A stretch of 64,000 nucleotides of DNA from Flavobacterium resistens (GTDB lineage Bacteria > Bacteroidota > Bacteroidia > Flavobacteriales > Flavobacteriaceae), in the NCBI RefSeq assembly GCF_900182645.1, contig NZ_FXTA01000002.1, forward strand, positions 744,001 through 808,000, read 5' to 3'. The translations under genes were made by a program, and so were the position numbers. Of the stretch, positions 45,290 through 55,254 are shown in pieces (within the stretch, counting starts at the first letter, position 1; the number at the start of each line of letters is the position of its first letter). Under the pieces are notes generated by a model. It was not told the origin of the DNA and searched no databases. It worked only from the letters and a program-made list of their open reading frames with translations.

Positions 45290-46711
45290 TTATTTTGGTT
45301 GAATCAATGCTTTTGGTTCTAAATACGCTTCAAGTCCGATTGTTCCAAATTCTCGGCCAATACCAGATTGTTTGAATCCACCAAAAGGAGCCATGGGATC
45401 GTGGCCGATTCCATTTATTTGAACTCTCCCGGCGTTGATTTGTGAGGCGATTTTGTGTGCTCTTTCATTGCTGGCTGAACTTACATATGCTTGAAGTCCA
45501 TAAGTAGTGTCATTTGCAATTTCAACAGCTTCTTCATCTGTTTTATAAGTGATGACAGTTAAAACGGGACCAAATATTTCTTCGCGGGCAATACGCATTT
45601 GATTATTTGCATTGACAAAAACAGTCGGTTTTACAAAGTTTCCATTTTCTAGACCTTCTGGTTTTCCTAATCCGCCAGCCAGGATTTCGGCTCCTTCGTT
45701 AATTCCAATTTGAATATAGTCCTGAACGCGCTGAAATTGTTTTGTGCTGACCATTGGTCCTACGGCTGTCGTGTGGTTTTTTGGGTCGCCAACTTCAATG
45801 CTTGTTAGAATTTCTTTGATGATTAGTTTTGTTTCGTCTAATTTGTTTTCTGGGATTAATAATCTTGTTCCGGCAATACAAGCTTGTCCGTTGTTCATAA
45901 AAGCGGCACTTATGGCAAGCGGAATTGCTTTTGAAAAATCAGCGTCATCTAAAATAATATTTGGTGATTTTCCTCCAAGTTCCAAGGTAACGCGTTTCAT
46001 TGTGTCGACAGCTTCTTTGGCTATTATTTTTCCGACAGTTGTTGAGCCGGTAAAAGAGACTTTTGCAATATCAGTATTGCGGCTTATTTCAGTGCCCACA
46101 ACTTCTCCTAATCCGTTAACAATGTTGACTAATCCTTTTGGAAGGTTTGCGTCATGCAGGCATTCCATCATTAATTGTGTTTGTTGCGCGCTCATTTCGC
46201 TTGGTTTTATAACAGTTGTGCATCCGGCAACAATCACGGTTGATAATTTGCTGCTGATAAAGCCATTGCTCGAGTTCCATGGGATAATGATGCCAACTAC
46301 GCCAATTGGTGTCATTTGAACTTCAGATTCGCCCATGGTTTTAATAAAATCGTAAGAGTTCAATAAGTTGATTGCTGAGTCAAAGCCTTTGAGCATATAT
46401 TCGTAGCTTACTGATGCAAATTGAAATGTGCCTCCATATTCTTCAATCATTATATTAATGAAGTCTGTCTTTCTTTTTTCAACAGCGATTTTTATGTTTT
46501 TTAAATATTGAATTCTTTCTGAAGTTGTAGTTTTGGAGAAAGTCTTAAAAGCATTTTTGGCGGCTTCTATCGCATTTTGTGTGTCCTCTGTGTTTCCTAG
46601 GCGAACTTTTCCTAGTTGTTTATTTGTTGTTGGGCTGATTAGATTGAAATATTCAGTTCCTTTTGGAGAAACAAATTCCCCATTAATGTAAATTTTGTCT
46701 ATTGTTTTCAT
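45290..46711 (-). CDS. NAD(P)-dependent aldehyde dehydrogenase
   Basis: The 473-residue enzyme belongs to the ALDH superfamily. Visible are IIPWNSSNGFISSK (the Asn of the catalytic site), VIKPSEMSAQQT, FTGSTTVGKII (cofactor), the general base in VTLELGGKSPNIIL and the catalytic cysteine in FMNNGQACIAGTRLLI, then EEIFGPVLTVITY. It oxidises an aldehyde to an acid with NAD(P)+; the substrate is not evident. The AraC regulator behind it may be its control protein. Confidence 0.95.
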   Translation of the reverse strand: MKTIDKIYINGEFVSPKGTEYFNLISPTTNKQLGKVRLGNTEDTQNAIEAAKNAFKTFSKTTTSERIQYLKNIKIAVEKRKTDFINIMIEEYGGTFQFASVSYEYMLKGFDSAINLLNSYDFIKTMGESEVQMTPIGVVGIIIPWNSSNGFISSKLSTVIVAGCTTVIKPSEMSAQQTQLMMECLHDANLPKGLVNIVNGLGEVVGTEISRNTDIAKVSFTGSTTVGKIIAKEAVDTMKRVTLELGGKSPNIILDDADFSKAIPLAISAAFMNNGQACIAGTRLLIPENKLDETKLIIKEILTSIEVGDPKNHTTAVGPMVSTKQFQRVQDYIQIGINEGAEILAGGLGKPEGLENGNFVKPTVFVNANNQMRIAREEIFGPVLTVITYKTDEEAVEIANDTTYGLQAYVSSASNERAHKIASQINAGRVQINGIGHDPMAPFGGFKQSGIGREFGTIGLEAYLEPKALIQPK

Positions 46712-46821
46712 GTTGTAAGATTTAATGAATTTTTATTTGACAAATTTCAGAATTAATGAAGCGTAGGGCTTTGTTGTAAAGCTCAAAAATACTTTGTTAA
46801 AAAGCTCATATTTTAATAAAA

Positions 46822-46849
46822 AAAATAGCTTCTCATGAGAAGCTATTTT
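46822..46849 (-). terminator. Palindromic terminator of the universal stress protein gene
   Basis: A perfect 28-bp palindrome whose arms are 46822-46835 and 46836-46849 (core TAGCTTCTCA). The minus-strand transcript ends in a long T-run. A true hairpin would open the central few pairs. Confidence 0.82.
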
Positions 46850-46872
46850 GTGAAATAAATTATTTGTGTTTT

Positions 46873-47697
46873 TTAAATCTTTAAGGTAATGACAGGTCTC
46901 ACGGTATGATTGACTAATCCTTCGCTTATGCTTCCATTGAAGAAGTGAGCAAACCCCGTTCTTCCGTGTGTGCACATTCCTATTAAGTCAGCGTTAATGC
47001 TGTTTGCGAAATTGATAATTCCTTTCTCAATATTGGTGTCATTGTAAATATGAGTGGAATAATTTTTAATATTGAAATGAGTTACAAAATGATCCATCGC
47101 TTTTTGTATGACATGTGTTGGTTTAAAGCTATTTGGTGTGCAAATTGTTACAAGATGAATTTTTGCATCAAAGAATTGGATAAAATTTAAGAGTCTGTCA
47201 AAAGGTGCTTTAGTTTCATCTGAGAAATCAGAAGCAAACACAATATCTTCAACCTTGAAATTAGAAATATCTTTTTTGATTACTAAAACAGGAATTTCAG
47301 AATTTCGAACTACTTTTTCAGTATTTGAACCAATTAAGAGCTCCTCAATGCCAGAAGAGCCATGCGATCCCATTATGATTAAGTCTACTTCATAGTCTTT
47401 GCTTACTTGTGTAATTCCATGGATTGGTTTGTCCATTTTTACAATTTCGGTAATTGAAATCCCATCCAGATATGGTTTTGAAGATATTTCGTCAAGCATT
47501 TCATTTGCTTTTTTCATAAAAAGCATAGTTTCAGGAATACTTGCGCCGCCAAGTATGGCGTCGTTCATTTGGTGCGGCAGCTCAAGCATGTGTAAAATGA
47601 TAATTTCGGAATCATTTTTTTTAGCAATTTGCGCAGCAACTTTTAGGGCATCTTCGGCATGTTCTGAAAAGTCAGTAGGAACTAAAATTCGTTTCAT
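46873..47697 (-). CDS. Universal stress protein with two UspA domains
   Basis: The 274-residue protein has two UspA-like domains in tandem. The first starts RILVPTDFSEHAEDALKVA and carries the nucleotide motif IMGSHGSSGIEELLIGSNTEKVV (G-x2-G-x9-G type, residues about 110-132). The second (VEDIVFASDFSDETKAPFDRL) ends with GMCTHGRTGFAHFFNGSISE. The ATP-binding glycine pattern is kept in both. Such proteins help survival under starvation or stress; the details are unknown. Confidence 0.93.
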   Translation of the reverse strand: MKRILVPTDFSEHAEDALKVAAQIAKKNDSEIIILHMLELPHQMNDAILGGASIPETMLFMKKANEMLDEISSKPYLDGISITEIVKMDKPIHGITQVSKDYEVDLIIMGSHGSSGIEELLIGSNTEKVVRNSEIPVLVIKKDISNFKVEDIVFASDFSDETKAPFDRLLNFIQFFDAKIHLVTICTPNSFKPTHVIQKAMDHFVTHFNIKNYSTHIYNDTNIEKGIINFANSINADLIGMCTHGRTGFAHFFNGSISEGLVNHTVRPVITLKI

Positions 47698-47782
47698 AAT
47701 TCTTTGGGTTAAATTATTTAGATATTTTGTTGTTTGAATGCTACTATAAAGATAAGAAATATTTTTAGAGCAATCAATTTTA

Positions 47783-47811
47783 TTTGATTTATAAAAAAAT
47801 CACTATATTTG
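47783..47811 (+). promoter_or_regulatory. Promoter of rimP-nusA-infB
   Basis: TTTG (47783-47786), a 17-bp spacer and TATATTTG (47804-47811). This is one of the closest matches to the consensus in the window. Confidence 0.82.
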
Positions 47812-47839
47812 CATCGTTATTTATTAAAATCTAAATAAT

Positions 47840-47865
47840 GAGGGGACTAATTGTCCCCTCTTTTT
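47840..47865 (+). terminator. Leader terminator (attenuator) before rimP-nusA-infB
   Basis: GAGGGGAC (47840-47847) pairs perfectly with GTCCCCTC (47853-47860), loop TAATT, followed by TTTTT and then ATAAA. It lies about 20-50 nt downstream of the promoter and before the rimP start at 47874, so it would stop the transcript unless read through. Confidence 0.8.
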
Positions 47866-47873
47866 ATAAAATT

Positions 47874-48338
47874 ATGACATTTAAAGAAAAAGTAAACGGA
47901 TTAATTGAAGAAGCTCTTCTGGAAAAGCCATCTATCTTTTTGATTGATTTGGCTGTCTCAGATTCTTTTAAAATTAGTGTTGGTTTAGACGGAGATAATG
48001 GAGTGGCGCTACAGGATTGTATTGATATAAGTCGTGCAATAGAGAATAATCTGGATCGTGAAGAGCAGGATTTTTCGCTAGAAGTAGCATCTGTTGGAGT
48101 AGGATCTCCTTTAAAAATGACAAGACAATACAAAAAAAATATTGGTAGAACGTTGATTGTTACTACAAATACAGAAAAAATTGAAGCAGAGTTGGTAGAA
48201 GCTAACGATGTTTTTATAATTTTGTCTTGGGAAGCAAGAGAACCGAAAAAAGTAGGAAAAGGAAAAGAAACAGTTCAAAAAGAGCAACAAATACCTTATA
48301 CAGAAATTAAAGAGGCAATTGTTACAGTAACATTTTAA
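47874..48338 (+). CDS. rimP: Ribosome maturation factor RimP
   Basis: I start at ATG 47874 ([19 protein letters not shown]); an in-frame ATG at 47838 lies in the attenuator stem. The 154-residue protein helps mature the 30S subunit. RimP signatures are [30 protein letters not shown] and [13 protein letters not shown], seen as [19 protein letters not shown], with a C-terminal SH3-like part. It heads the rimP-nusA-infB operon. Confidence 0.95.
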   Translation: MTFKEKVNGLIEEALLEKPSIFLIDLAVSDSFKISVGLDGDNGVALQDCIDISRAIENNLDREEQDFSLEVASVGVGSPLKMTRQYKKNIGRTLIVTTNTEKIEAELVEANDVFIILSWEAREPKKVGKGKETVQKEQQIPYTEIKEAIVTVTF

Positions 48339-48351
48339 TTAAAGAATTCGC

Positions 48352-49605
48352 ATGGAAAATTTAGCATTAATCGATTCATTCTCAGAGTTTAAAGACAATA
48401 AGCTTATTGATCGTGTAACGCTTATGGCAATTTTAGAGGACGTGTTTAGAAATGCATTGAAGAAAAAATACGGTTCTGATGATAATTTCGATATCATTAT
48501 AAATCCTGATAAAGGAGATATGGAGATTTGGAGAAGAAGAGTTATCGTTGCTGACGAAGATCTTGATTTTGAAAATGAAGAAATTACTTTGACAGAAGCA
48601 AGAATGATCGAAGCGGATTTTGAAATTGGTGAAGAGGTTTCTGAAGAAGTTAAGCTGATTGATTTAGGAAGAAGAGCTATTTTGGCTTTACGTCAAAACT
48701 TAATATCTAAAATTCACGAACACGATAATACAAATCTTTACAAGCAATTTAAAGATATTATCGGTGATATTTATACTGCCGAAGTACATCACGTACGTCC
48801 TAGAGTAGTTATCTTAGTTGATGATGAAGGAAACGAAATTGTACTTCCGAAAGAAAAACAAATTCCGTCTGACTTTTTCCGTAAAGGAGATAATGTTCGT
48901 GGAATCATTGAAAGTGTTGAGTTAAAAGGAAATAAACCTCAAATTATTATGTCTAGAACTTCTGAGAAGTTTTTAGAAAAATTATTTGAACAAGAAATTC
49001 CTGAAGTTTTCGACGGATTAATTACAGTTAAAAATGTAGTACGTATTCCTGGTGAAAAAGCAAAAGTAGCTGTTGATTCTTACGATGATAGAATTGATCC
49101 TGTTGGAGCTTGTGTTGGTATGAAAGGTTCTCGTATTCATGGAATTGTTCGTGAATTAGGAAATGAAAATATTGACGTAATCAACTATACAAATAATATT
49201 CAATTGTTTATTACAAGAGCTTTAAGCCCTGCAAAAGTTTCTTCAATCAAGATTGATGAAGAAAGTAAAAGAGCTGAAGTTTTCTTAAAATTAGAAGAGG
49301 TTTCTAAAGCAATCGGTAGAGGAGGTCATAATATCAAATTAGCGGGTCAATTGACAGGTTATGAATTAGATGTTATTCGTGAAGGTGATGTTGCTGGTAC
49401 AGTTGCAGATGAAGACGATGTTGAATTAACAGAGTTTTCAGATGAAATCGAAGAATGGGTTATCGAAGAATTTGCTAAAATAGGTTTAGATACTGCAAAA
49501 AGTATCTTGAAACAAGAAGTAGAAGATTTAGTAAGAAGAACAGATTTAGAAGAGGAAACTATTCTAGATGTTATGAAAATACTAAAAGAAGAGTTTGACA
49601 GCTAG
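48352..49605 (+). CDS. nusA: Transcription termination/antitermination factor NusA
   Basis: The 417-residue protein binds RNA polymerase and controls pausing, termination and antitermination. The N-terminal domain (about 1-130), an S1 domain (about 135-205), and KH domains (SYDDRIDPVGACVGMKGSRIHGIV, seen as DPVGACVGMKGSRI, and EVSKAIGRGGHNIKLA) are in the normal order. It ends after an acidic C-terminal part without the E. coli repeats. It lies 13 bp after rimP. Being itself a termination factor, it could act on the leader terminator. Confidence 0.97.
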   Translation: MENLALIDSFSEFKDNKLIDRVTLMAILEDVFRNALKKKYGSDDNFDIIINPDKGDMEIWRRRVIVADEDLDFENEEITLTEARMIEADFEIGEEVSEEVKLIDLGRRAILALRQNLISKIHEHDNTNLYKQFKDIIGDIYTAEVHHVRPRVVILVDDEGNEIVLPKEKQIPSDFFRKGDNVRGIIESVELKGNKPQIIMSRTSEKFLEKLFEQEIPEVFDGLITVKNVVRIPGEKAKVAVDSYDDRIDPVGACVGMKGSRIHGIVRELGNENIDVINYTNNIQLFITRALSPAKVSSIKIDEESKRAEVFLKLEEVSKAIGRGGHNIKLAGQLTGYELDVIREGDVAGTVADEDDVELTEFSDEIEEWVIEEFAKIGLDTAKSILKQEVEDLVRRTDLEEETILDVMKILKEEFDS

Positions 49606-49664
49606 AAAATAGCTGAATATCTGCTCTAACAACACAACGAAAAAGGTAATAATAAAAAGGTTAT

Positions 49665-52550
49665 ATGTCTGAAGAGAGAGTAATAAGAATAAACAAGGTT
49701 TTAAGGGAATTAAATATCTCGTTAGAAAGAGCTGTTGATTATCTAAAAGATAAGGGAATTGCTATTGATGCAAATCCGAACGCTAAAATTTCTGATAGTG
49801 AATTTAATATTCTGCAAAGCCAATTTGCGGGCGATAAGGGGAATAAGGAAGCTTCTAAAGAGGTAGGAGAAGAGAAAAGAAAAGAAAAAGAAGCATTGCG
49901 TGTTGAACGTGAGAAAGAAATTGAGGACAAACGCAGACAAGACGAAGAACGTCAGAAGCAGCAAGAAATTATAAAAGCGAGAGCTGTTGTAAGCGGACCA
50001 GTTCAGGTCGGAAAAATTGATTTGAATCCAAAGAAACCTGCAGTTTCTGCCCCTGTTGAGGAAGCGGTTAAAACCAGTGAACCAAAAGCAGTTGTTACTC
50101 CTGCTCAGCCAGAAAAACCTGTTGAAAAAGAAATTGTACAGCCTGAGCCAGTTGTTGCTCCTGTGGTTTCGGAAGAAAAAAAGGTTGAAGCGCCTATTAT
50201 TACTGAGAAAAAAGAAGTAAAAGTTGAAAGTTCTAAAACAGCACAGGAGCCAATCGTTTCGACTGATCCTGCGACTGCAGAGGAAACAATCACTACTCAA
50301 TATCAAAAATTATCTGGAACTACTCTTACTGGGCAAACAATTGATTTATCTCAATTTAATAAACCTAAGAAGAAAAAAGAAGATCCGAAAATTACTCCAA
50401 ATAAACCAGGAGTTCCAGGAGCTGGAAACAATAATAATAACGCTAATAAAAATAAGCGTAAAAGAATCGCTCCTAAACCAGGTGCGCCGGGCGCGCCAAA
50501 ACCTGCAACAGGAAACGCACCGGGAACACCAAATCCTAATAAAATCACTCCAAATAATGGAGGTGGAGGTTTTAATGCTAACAGAAGTCAAAGACCTGGT
50601 TTCGTAAAAGGGAACCGTCCTGCAATTGTAGCTAAAGTTGAGCCTACAGAAGAAGAAGTAAAAAACCAAATTAGAGAAACTCTTGAAAAACTTCAAGGTA
50701 AAGGAGGTAAATCTAAAGCGGCTAAATATAGAAGAGATAAAAGGGAAACACACCGTCAAAAATCTGATGACGAGCAAAGAGCACTTGATGAAGGAAGTAA
50801 GACAATTAAAGTTACTGAATTTGTTACTGTAGGTGAAATTGCTATCATGATGGATGTGCCTATTACAAAAGTAATTGGAACTTGTATGTCTCTTGGGATC
50901 ATGGTAACGATGAATCAGCGTTTAGATGCTGAAACATTAACAATCGTTGCAGATGAATTCGGTTATGAAGTTGAGTTTATTACTGTTGATATCGAAGAAG
51001 CTATCGCGGTAGTTGAAGATAGAGAAGAGGACTTAGTAGTTAGAGCGCCAATTGTTACAGTAATGGGTCACGTTGACCACGGTAAAACATCTTTACTGGA
51101 TTATATTCGTAAAGAAAATGTTATTGCTGGTGAATCTGGAGGTATTACACAGCACATTGGGGCTTACGGAGTGACTCTTGATAATGGACAAAAAATTGCA
51201 TTTTTAGATACTCCGGGTCACGAGGCGTTTACCGCAATGCGTGCACGTGGAGCTCAGGTTACAGACATTGCTATTATCGTTGTTGCGGCAGATGATGATA
51301 TCATGCCACAAACAAAAGAAGCAATTTCTCACGCACAAGCTGCGGGAGTACCAATTATATTTGCAATCAATAAAATTGACAAACCAAATGCAAATGTTGA
51401 TAAAATCAAAGAGCGTTTGGCTGGTATGAATTTACTTGTTGAAGATTGGGGTGGAAAAATTCAATCACATGATATTTCTGCAAAAGTTGGAACAGGAGTA
51501 AAAGAATTATTAGAGAAAGTTTTATTGGAAGCTGAGATTTTAGATTTGAAAGCGAATCCAAATAAAGCGGCTCAGGGAACTGTAGTTGAGGCGTTCTTAG
51601 ATAAAGGAAAAGGATATGTATCTACAATTTTAGTACAACAAGGTACTTTGAAAATTGGAGATTATATGTTGGCCGGAAAGCACCACGGAAAAGTTAAAGC
51701 GATGCATGATGAAAGAGGGCATACTGTGTTAGAGGCAGGACCTTCAACTCCAGTATCTGTTTTAGGTTTAGATGGAGCTGCTACAGCGGGTGATAAGTTC
51801 AATGTTTTTGAAGATGAAAAAGAGGCAAAACAAATTGCATCTAAACGTTCTCAATTAATGCGTGAGCAGTCTGTACGTACGCAAAGACATATTACGCTTG
51901 ATGAAATTGGACGACGTATTGCTCTTGGTCAGTTTAAAGAATTGAATGTAATCCTTAAAGGAGACGTTGATGGATCTGTTGAAGCATTATCAGATTCATT
52001 CTCTAAACTTTCTACTGAAGAAGTCCAAATCAATATTATCCATAAAGGAGTTGGTGCGATTACTGAAACCGATGTTAACTTGGCTTCTGCATCAGATGCT
52101 ATTATTATCGGATTTAATGTTCGTCCTGCTGGAAATGCAAGACAGCTTGCAGATAAAGAAGAAATTGATATCCGTTACTATTCTATTATTTATGCGGCAA
52201 TCGATGACTTAAAAGATGCAATGGAAGGAATGTTAGCCCCTGAAATGAAAGAAGAAGTTTTAGGAACTGCTGAAATTCGTGAGATTTTCAAAATTTCTAA
52301 AGTGGGTTCAATCGCTGGTTGTATGGTAACAGATGGTAAGATTTTGAGAACTTCTAAAATTAGAGTTATCAGAGAAGGAGTTGTTGTTCATACAGGTGAA
52401 CTTGTTGCTTTAAAACGATTTAAAGATGATGTTAAAGAAGTAACGAAAGGATATGATTGTGGTATTCAGATTAAAGGATTTAATGATATTGAAGAAAGAG
52501 ATGTTATTGAAGCATACCACGAAGTTGCAATCAAAAAGAAATTGAAATAA
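49665..52550 (+). CDS. infB: Translation initiation factor IF-2
   Basis: The 961-residue GTPase brings initiator tRNA to the 30S subunit. It has an N-terminal region (about 1-370) that is rich in Lys, Glu, Pro and Ala and of low complexity, then the IF2-N domain and the G domain from about residue 463 ([48 protein letters not shown]), followed by the tRNA-binding C-terminal domains (ENDE region [14 protein letters not shown]). It ends the operon and is followed by a good terminator. Confidence 0.97.
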   Translation: MSEERVIRINKVLRELNISLERAVDYLKDKGIAIDANPNAKISDSEFNILQSQFAGDKGNKEASKEVGEEKRKEKEALRVEREKEIEDKRRQDEERQKQQEIIKARAVVSGPVQVGKIDLNPKKPAVSAPVEEAVKTSEPKAVVTPAQPEKPVEKEIVQPEPVVAPVVSEEKKVEAPIITEKKEVKVESSKTAQEPIVSTDPATAEETITTQYQKLSGTTLTGQTIDLSQFNKPKKKKEDPKITPNKPGVPGAGNNNNNANKNKRKRIAPKPGAPGAPKPATGNAPGTPNPNKITPNNGGGGFNANRSQRPGFVKGNRPAIVAKVEPTEEEVKNQIRETLEKLQGKGGKSKAAKYRRDKRETHRQKSDDEQRALDEGSKTIKVTEFVTVGEIAIMMDVPITKVIGTCMSLGIMVTMNQRLDAETLTIVADEFGYEVEFITVDIEEAIAVVEDREEDLVVRAPIVTVMGHVDHGKTSLLDYIRKENVIAGESGGITQHIGAYGVTLDNGQKIAFLDTPGHEAFTAMRARGAQVTDIAIIVVAADDDIMPQTKEAISHAQAAGVPIIFAINKIDKPNANVDKIKERLAGMNLLVEDWGGKIQSHDISAKVGTGVKELLEKVLLEAEILDLKANPNKAAQGTVVEAFLDKGKGYVSTILVQQGTLKIGDYMLAGKHHGKVKAMHDERGHTVLEAGPSTPVSVLGLDGAATAGDKFNVFEDEKEAKQIASKRSQLMREQSVRTQRHITLDEIGRRIALGQFKELNVILKGDVDGSVEALSDSFSKLSTEEVQINIIHKGVGAITETDVNLASASDAIIIGFNVRPAGNARQLADKEEIDIRYYSIIYAAIDDLKDAMEGMLAPEMKEEVLGTAEIREIFKISKVGSIAGCMVTDGKILRTSKIRVIREGVVVHTGELVALKRFKDDVKEVTKGYDCGIQIKGFNDIEERDVIEAYHEVAIKKKLK

Positions 52551-52570
52551 TTTTCAATAAATATATTAAA

Positions 52571-52600
52571 AAGCCTCAATGAAAATTGAGGCTTTTTTTT
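52571..52600 (+). terminator. Terminator of the rimP-nusA-infB operon
   Basis: AAGCCTCAAT (52571-52580) pairs perfectly with ATTGAGGCTT (52585-52594), followed by a T-run to 52600. Confidence 0.9.
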
Positions 52601-52684
52601 GTGTAATTATAGTAAGAGAAGTGTGGTTTTTGGCTGTGTCATAATTGTTTAAAATTTATTATTTTTGAGTAAAATTATTTAATT

Positions 52685-53194
52685 ATGAAACAATTACTAT
52701 ACACGGCTGTTCTTTCGATTTGTATTTCTGCTTTCTCTTTTGCTCAGGAAGCTGTAGAAAAAAGCGCTCCGCCAGCGGGTAACGCTGTAGTGGGAGATTA
52801 TTATGGGGCAGACGTTTCTAGTATTGCAGTTGAAAAAGCTGTCTCGGTTGAAAATTTAGAGAATAAATTTAATGATCAGAAGAAAGTTGAGAATATTGCG
52901 GTCAAAGGAGAAGTGACAGATGTTTGCGAAAAAAGAGGATGCTGGGTGACTATTAAAACGGAAAATGGTTCTTCTTTTTTTGTAAAGATGAAAGATTATG
53001 CTTTTTTTGTGCCAACAGCGCTGAAAGGAAAAAATGTTGTTTTGGAAGGTACTGCTGAGAAAAAAATCACTTCTGTTGATGAGTTAAAGCATTATGCTAA
53101 AGATGCTAAAAAATCCCAAACAGAAATAAATGCGATAACTTTACCAAAAGAAGAAATTCGATTTGTTGCAAGTGGAATTAAGGTGGTGAATTAG
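52685..53194 (+). CDS. DUF4920 domain exported protein
   Basis: The 169-residue product has a signal peptide (MKQLLYTAVLSICISAFSFA) and a DUF4920 domain (about 35-168). It contains GDYYGADVSSI, the conserved DVCEKRGCWVTIK (two Cys spaced as C-x4-C) and FVKMKDYAFFVP. The domain looks like a beta barrel of the OB type. The cysteine pair may bind metal or form a disulfide; the function is unknown. It sits before the act operon, with only a convergent SPOR gene between. Confidence 0.85.
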   Translation: MKQLLYTAVLSICISAFSFAQEAVEKSAPPAGNAVVGDYYGADVSSIAVEKAVSVENLENKFNDQKKVENIAVKGEVTDVCEKRGCWVTIKTENGSSFFVKMKDYAFFVPTALKGKNVVLEGTAEKKITSVDELKHYAKDAKKSQTEINAITLPKEEIRFVASGIKVVN

Positions 53195-53233
53195 GCTTAA
53201 ATTGATGTTGTAGCAAAGTTTAGATGTAAAAAA

Positions 53234-53254
53234 AGCGAGATATTTAATCTCGCT
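53234..53254. terminator. Bidirectional terminator
   Basis: AGCGAGAT (53234-53241) pairs with ATCTCGCT (53247-53254), flanked by A- and T-runs; it serves the DUF4920 gene and the convergent SPOR gene. Confidence 0.85.
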
Positions 53255-53279
53255 TTTTTTATGTGCAATGCAGTGTTTT

Positions 53280-53669
53280 TTATTTGCCTGGTTTAAGTAA
53301 AAAGACACTTTTGTATCTATTTTTTATGTCGGCTAAATTTCGCTCTGCTTCAATTCTGGTTTTAAAATTTCCCACTATCACTTTGTAGTTTGGAGTGTTG
53401 AAAATGATTGTTCCATCAATGTTGCTGTATTCTCTTTTAAAATCCGATAACGTTTTTTTTGCTTCTTCGCTTTTTCCGCTAAAAATTTGAATTCTGTATG
53501 TGTCGTTTGTACTTATTGATGTGTTAATTTTACGTTTTTCACCTAGTAGCTGCTCAAATTTCGGGTCCTGATTTACTGTTAAATTTTGATCCTGAGCGTT
53601 AATGTTATATGCTAACATGAATACTGTCAGTGTTAAGAAAACTCTTTTTGAAGGGGTTAAAATTCTCAT
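53280..53669 (-). CDS. SPOR domain exported protein
   Basis: The ATG at 53669 gives a signal peptide (MRILTPSKRVFLTLTVFMLAYNINA); the frame is open back to 53690. The 129-residue product ends in a SPOR domain (about 55-129): YRIQIFSGKSEEAKKTL and YKVIVGNFKTRIEAERNLADIKNRY. SPOR domains bind denuded peptidoglycan glycans at division sites. It lies divergent from the act operon. Confidence 0.88.
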   Translation of the reverse strand: MRILTPSKRVFLTLTVFMLAYNINAQDQNLTVNQDPKFEQLLGEKRKINTSISTNDTYRIQIFSGKSEEAKKTLSDFKREYSNIDGTIIFNTPNYKVIVGNFKTRIEAERNLADIKNRYKSVFLLKPGK

Positions 53670-53771
53670 AATGTGATGGTTTTTATGCAAAAATAGTATT
53701 TAAAGTTTGTATGGAAAATTTTAATATTATTTAGAATTGATATAAATTGATATTTAAGACTATTTTAAGGT

Positions 53772-53801
53772 TTTGAGAATAGTTCATAAGTCGTATTTTT
53801 G
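53772..53801 (+). promoter_or_regulatory. Promoter of the act-cox operon
   Basis: TTTG (53772-53775), an 18-bp spacer and TATTTTTG (53794-53801), 87 bp before the actA start. Confidence 0.75.
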
Positions 53802-53887
53802 TGCAAGTTTTAAAAGAGGGTATTTATTTTTACAGCTTTAATACAGTAAAAATCATACCAAAAATTAGTAGATAATTATTATACTAT

Positions 53888-55222
53888 ATGAAAAAGGTGG
53901 GTAACCATAATTCGATCTCAAGAAAATTGCTCCTTAGCTTATCGCTAACGCTGATTTTCTCCCTAACTTCATTTGCTCAAGATGCTGCTGCTCCTGCGGC
54001 GCCTGAAGCTGCTGCTGCTCCAGCTGCAACTGTAGGTGGTGATCCAGCAAAAGGGAAAGAACTATTTAATGCAAATTGCGCTGCATGTCACAAATTAGAT
54101 GCTAAATCAACAGGTCCTGCATTAAGAGGGGTTGCTGACAGGCATGAAATGGCTTGGATTTACAAGTGGGTGCACAACAGTTCTGATATGATTAAATCAG
54201 GAGATGCTGCTGCTGTTAAGCTTTTTGAAGAAAACAACAAAGCAGTAATGACTGCTTTTCCTCAGTTGTCTGAGGGTGATATCGATAATATTATAGCTTA
54301 TACTTCTGAGAAAAAAGTTGAAGCTGCTGCTCCGGCTGGTGGAGCTGCTACACCTCCAGGTACAGCTGTTGAAAGCGGTGCTATTTCTAATAATGTTATT
54401 TTAGGAGCTCTTGCTCTTGTAATGGCTATTTTGGTTGTGATGTTGTTCATGGTGAACAAAGTGTTGACTAAAGTAGCGAGTAATAATGGTATTGAAGTTG
54501 CTCCTAAAGAAGGCAGATTGCCAATTTGGAAAGCATTCGCTAGAAATCAATTTTTAGTACTAGTTACTTCAATTTTCTTATTGTTGGCAAGTGGTTATTT
54601 CGTTTATGGATATTTAATGCAAGTTGGTGTAGATCAAAACTATGAGCCAATTCAGCCAATCCATTATTCTCATAAAATTCACGCTGGAGATAATGAGATC
54701 AATTGTAAATATTGTCACTCTGCTGCTCGTGTTAGTAAAACTGCAGGTATTCCTTCTTTGAATGTTTGTATGAACTGTCATAAAAATATTTCTGAAGTTG
54801 CTGAAACTACTGCTACTGCTGAATATAGCAAAGCGTTCTATGATGCTCAAATTCAAAAATTATACGACGCTGTTGGTTGGGATAAAACTAAACAAGCTTA
54901 TACTGGAAAAACGCAACCTGTAAAATGGGTTCGTATTCATAATCTTCCTGATTTTGTATATTTCAATCACTCACAACACGTTTCTGTTGCAGGAATTGAG
55001 TGTCAGACTTGTCATGGTCCGGTACAAGAATTTGAAATCATGAAGCAATATTCTAAATTAACAATGGGGTGGTGTATTGATTGCCACAGAAAAACTGATG
55101 TTAAGATGGAAGGAAACGCTTACTATGATAAAATTCATGCTGAACTTTCTAAAAAATACGGTGTAGAGAAATTAACTGCAGCGCAAATGGGAGGTTTAGA
55201 ATGCGGTAAATGCCACTATTAA
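53888..55222 (+). CDS. actA: Alternative complex III multihaem cytochrome c, ActA with fused monohaem domain
   Basis: The 444-residue protein has a signal/anchor, a monohaem cytochrome c domain (CAACH, residues 64-68), an Ala/Pro-rich linker, one or two membrane helices (about 168-192 and 217-240) and a pentahaem part with CKYCH, CMNCH, CQTCH, CIDCH and CGKCH. Classic ActA is pentahaem, so an extra monohaem domain is fused at the front here. The protein takes electrons from the ActB iron-sulfur chain. It is the first gene of the act-cox cluster. Confidence 0.93.
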   Translation: MKKVGNHNSISRKLLLSLSLTLIFSLTSFAQDAAAPAAPEAAAAPAATVGGDPAKGKELFNANCAACHKLDAKSTGPALRGVADRHEMAWIYKWVHNSSDMIKSGDAAAVKLFEENNKAVMTAFPQLSEGDIDNIIAYTSEKKVEAAAPAGGAATPPGTAVESGAISNNVILGALALVMAILVVMLFMVNKVLTKVASNNGIEVAPKEGRLPIWKAFARNQFLVLVTSIFLLLASGYFVYGYLMQVGVDQNYEPIQPIHYSHKIHAGDNEINCKYCHSAARVSKTAGIPSLNVCMNCHKNISEVAETTATAEYSKAFYDAQIQKLYDAVGWDKTKQAYTGKTQPVKWVRIHNLPDFVYFNHSQHVSVAGIECQTCHGPVQEFEIMKQYSKLTMGWCIDCHRKTDVKMEGNAYYDKIHAELSKKYGVEKLTAAQMGGLECGKCHY

Positions 55223-55254
55223 TCGAATTATTAAGATTTTAATATTTATATACA

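Noticed and set aside
46733..46872. Small open frame between the aldehyde dehydrogenase and the stress protein
   Set aside because: It overlaps the palindromic terminator and the end of the stress protein gene, with no recognisable features.
47838..47873. An earlier rimP start at 47838
   Set aside because: It would place the first codons in the terminator stem; RimP family members begin at the later ATG.
49743..50777. Long open frames on the minus strand within infB
   Set aside because: They are Phe/Ser/Arg-rich shadows of the Lys/Glu-rich low-complexity IF-2 region, without start signals or family motifs.
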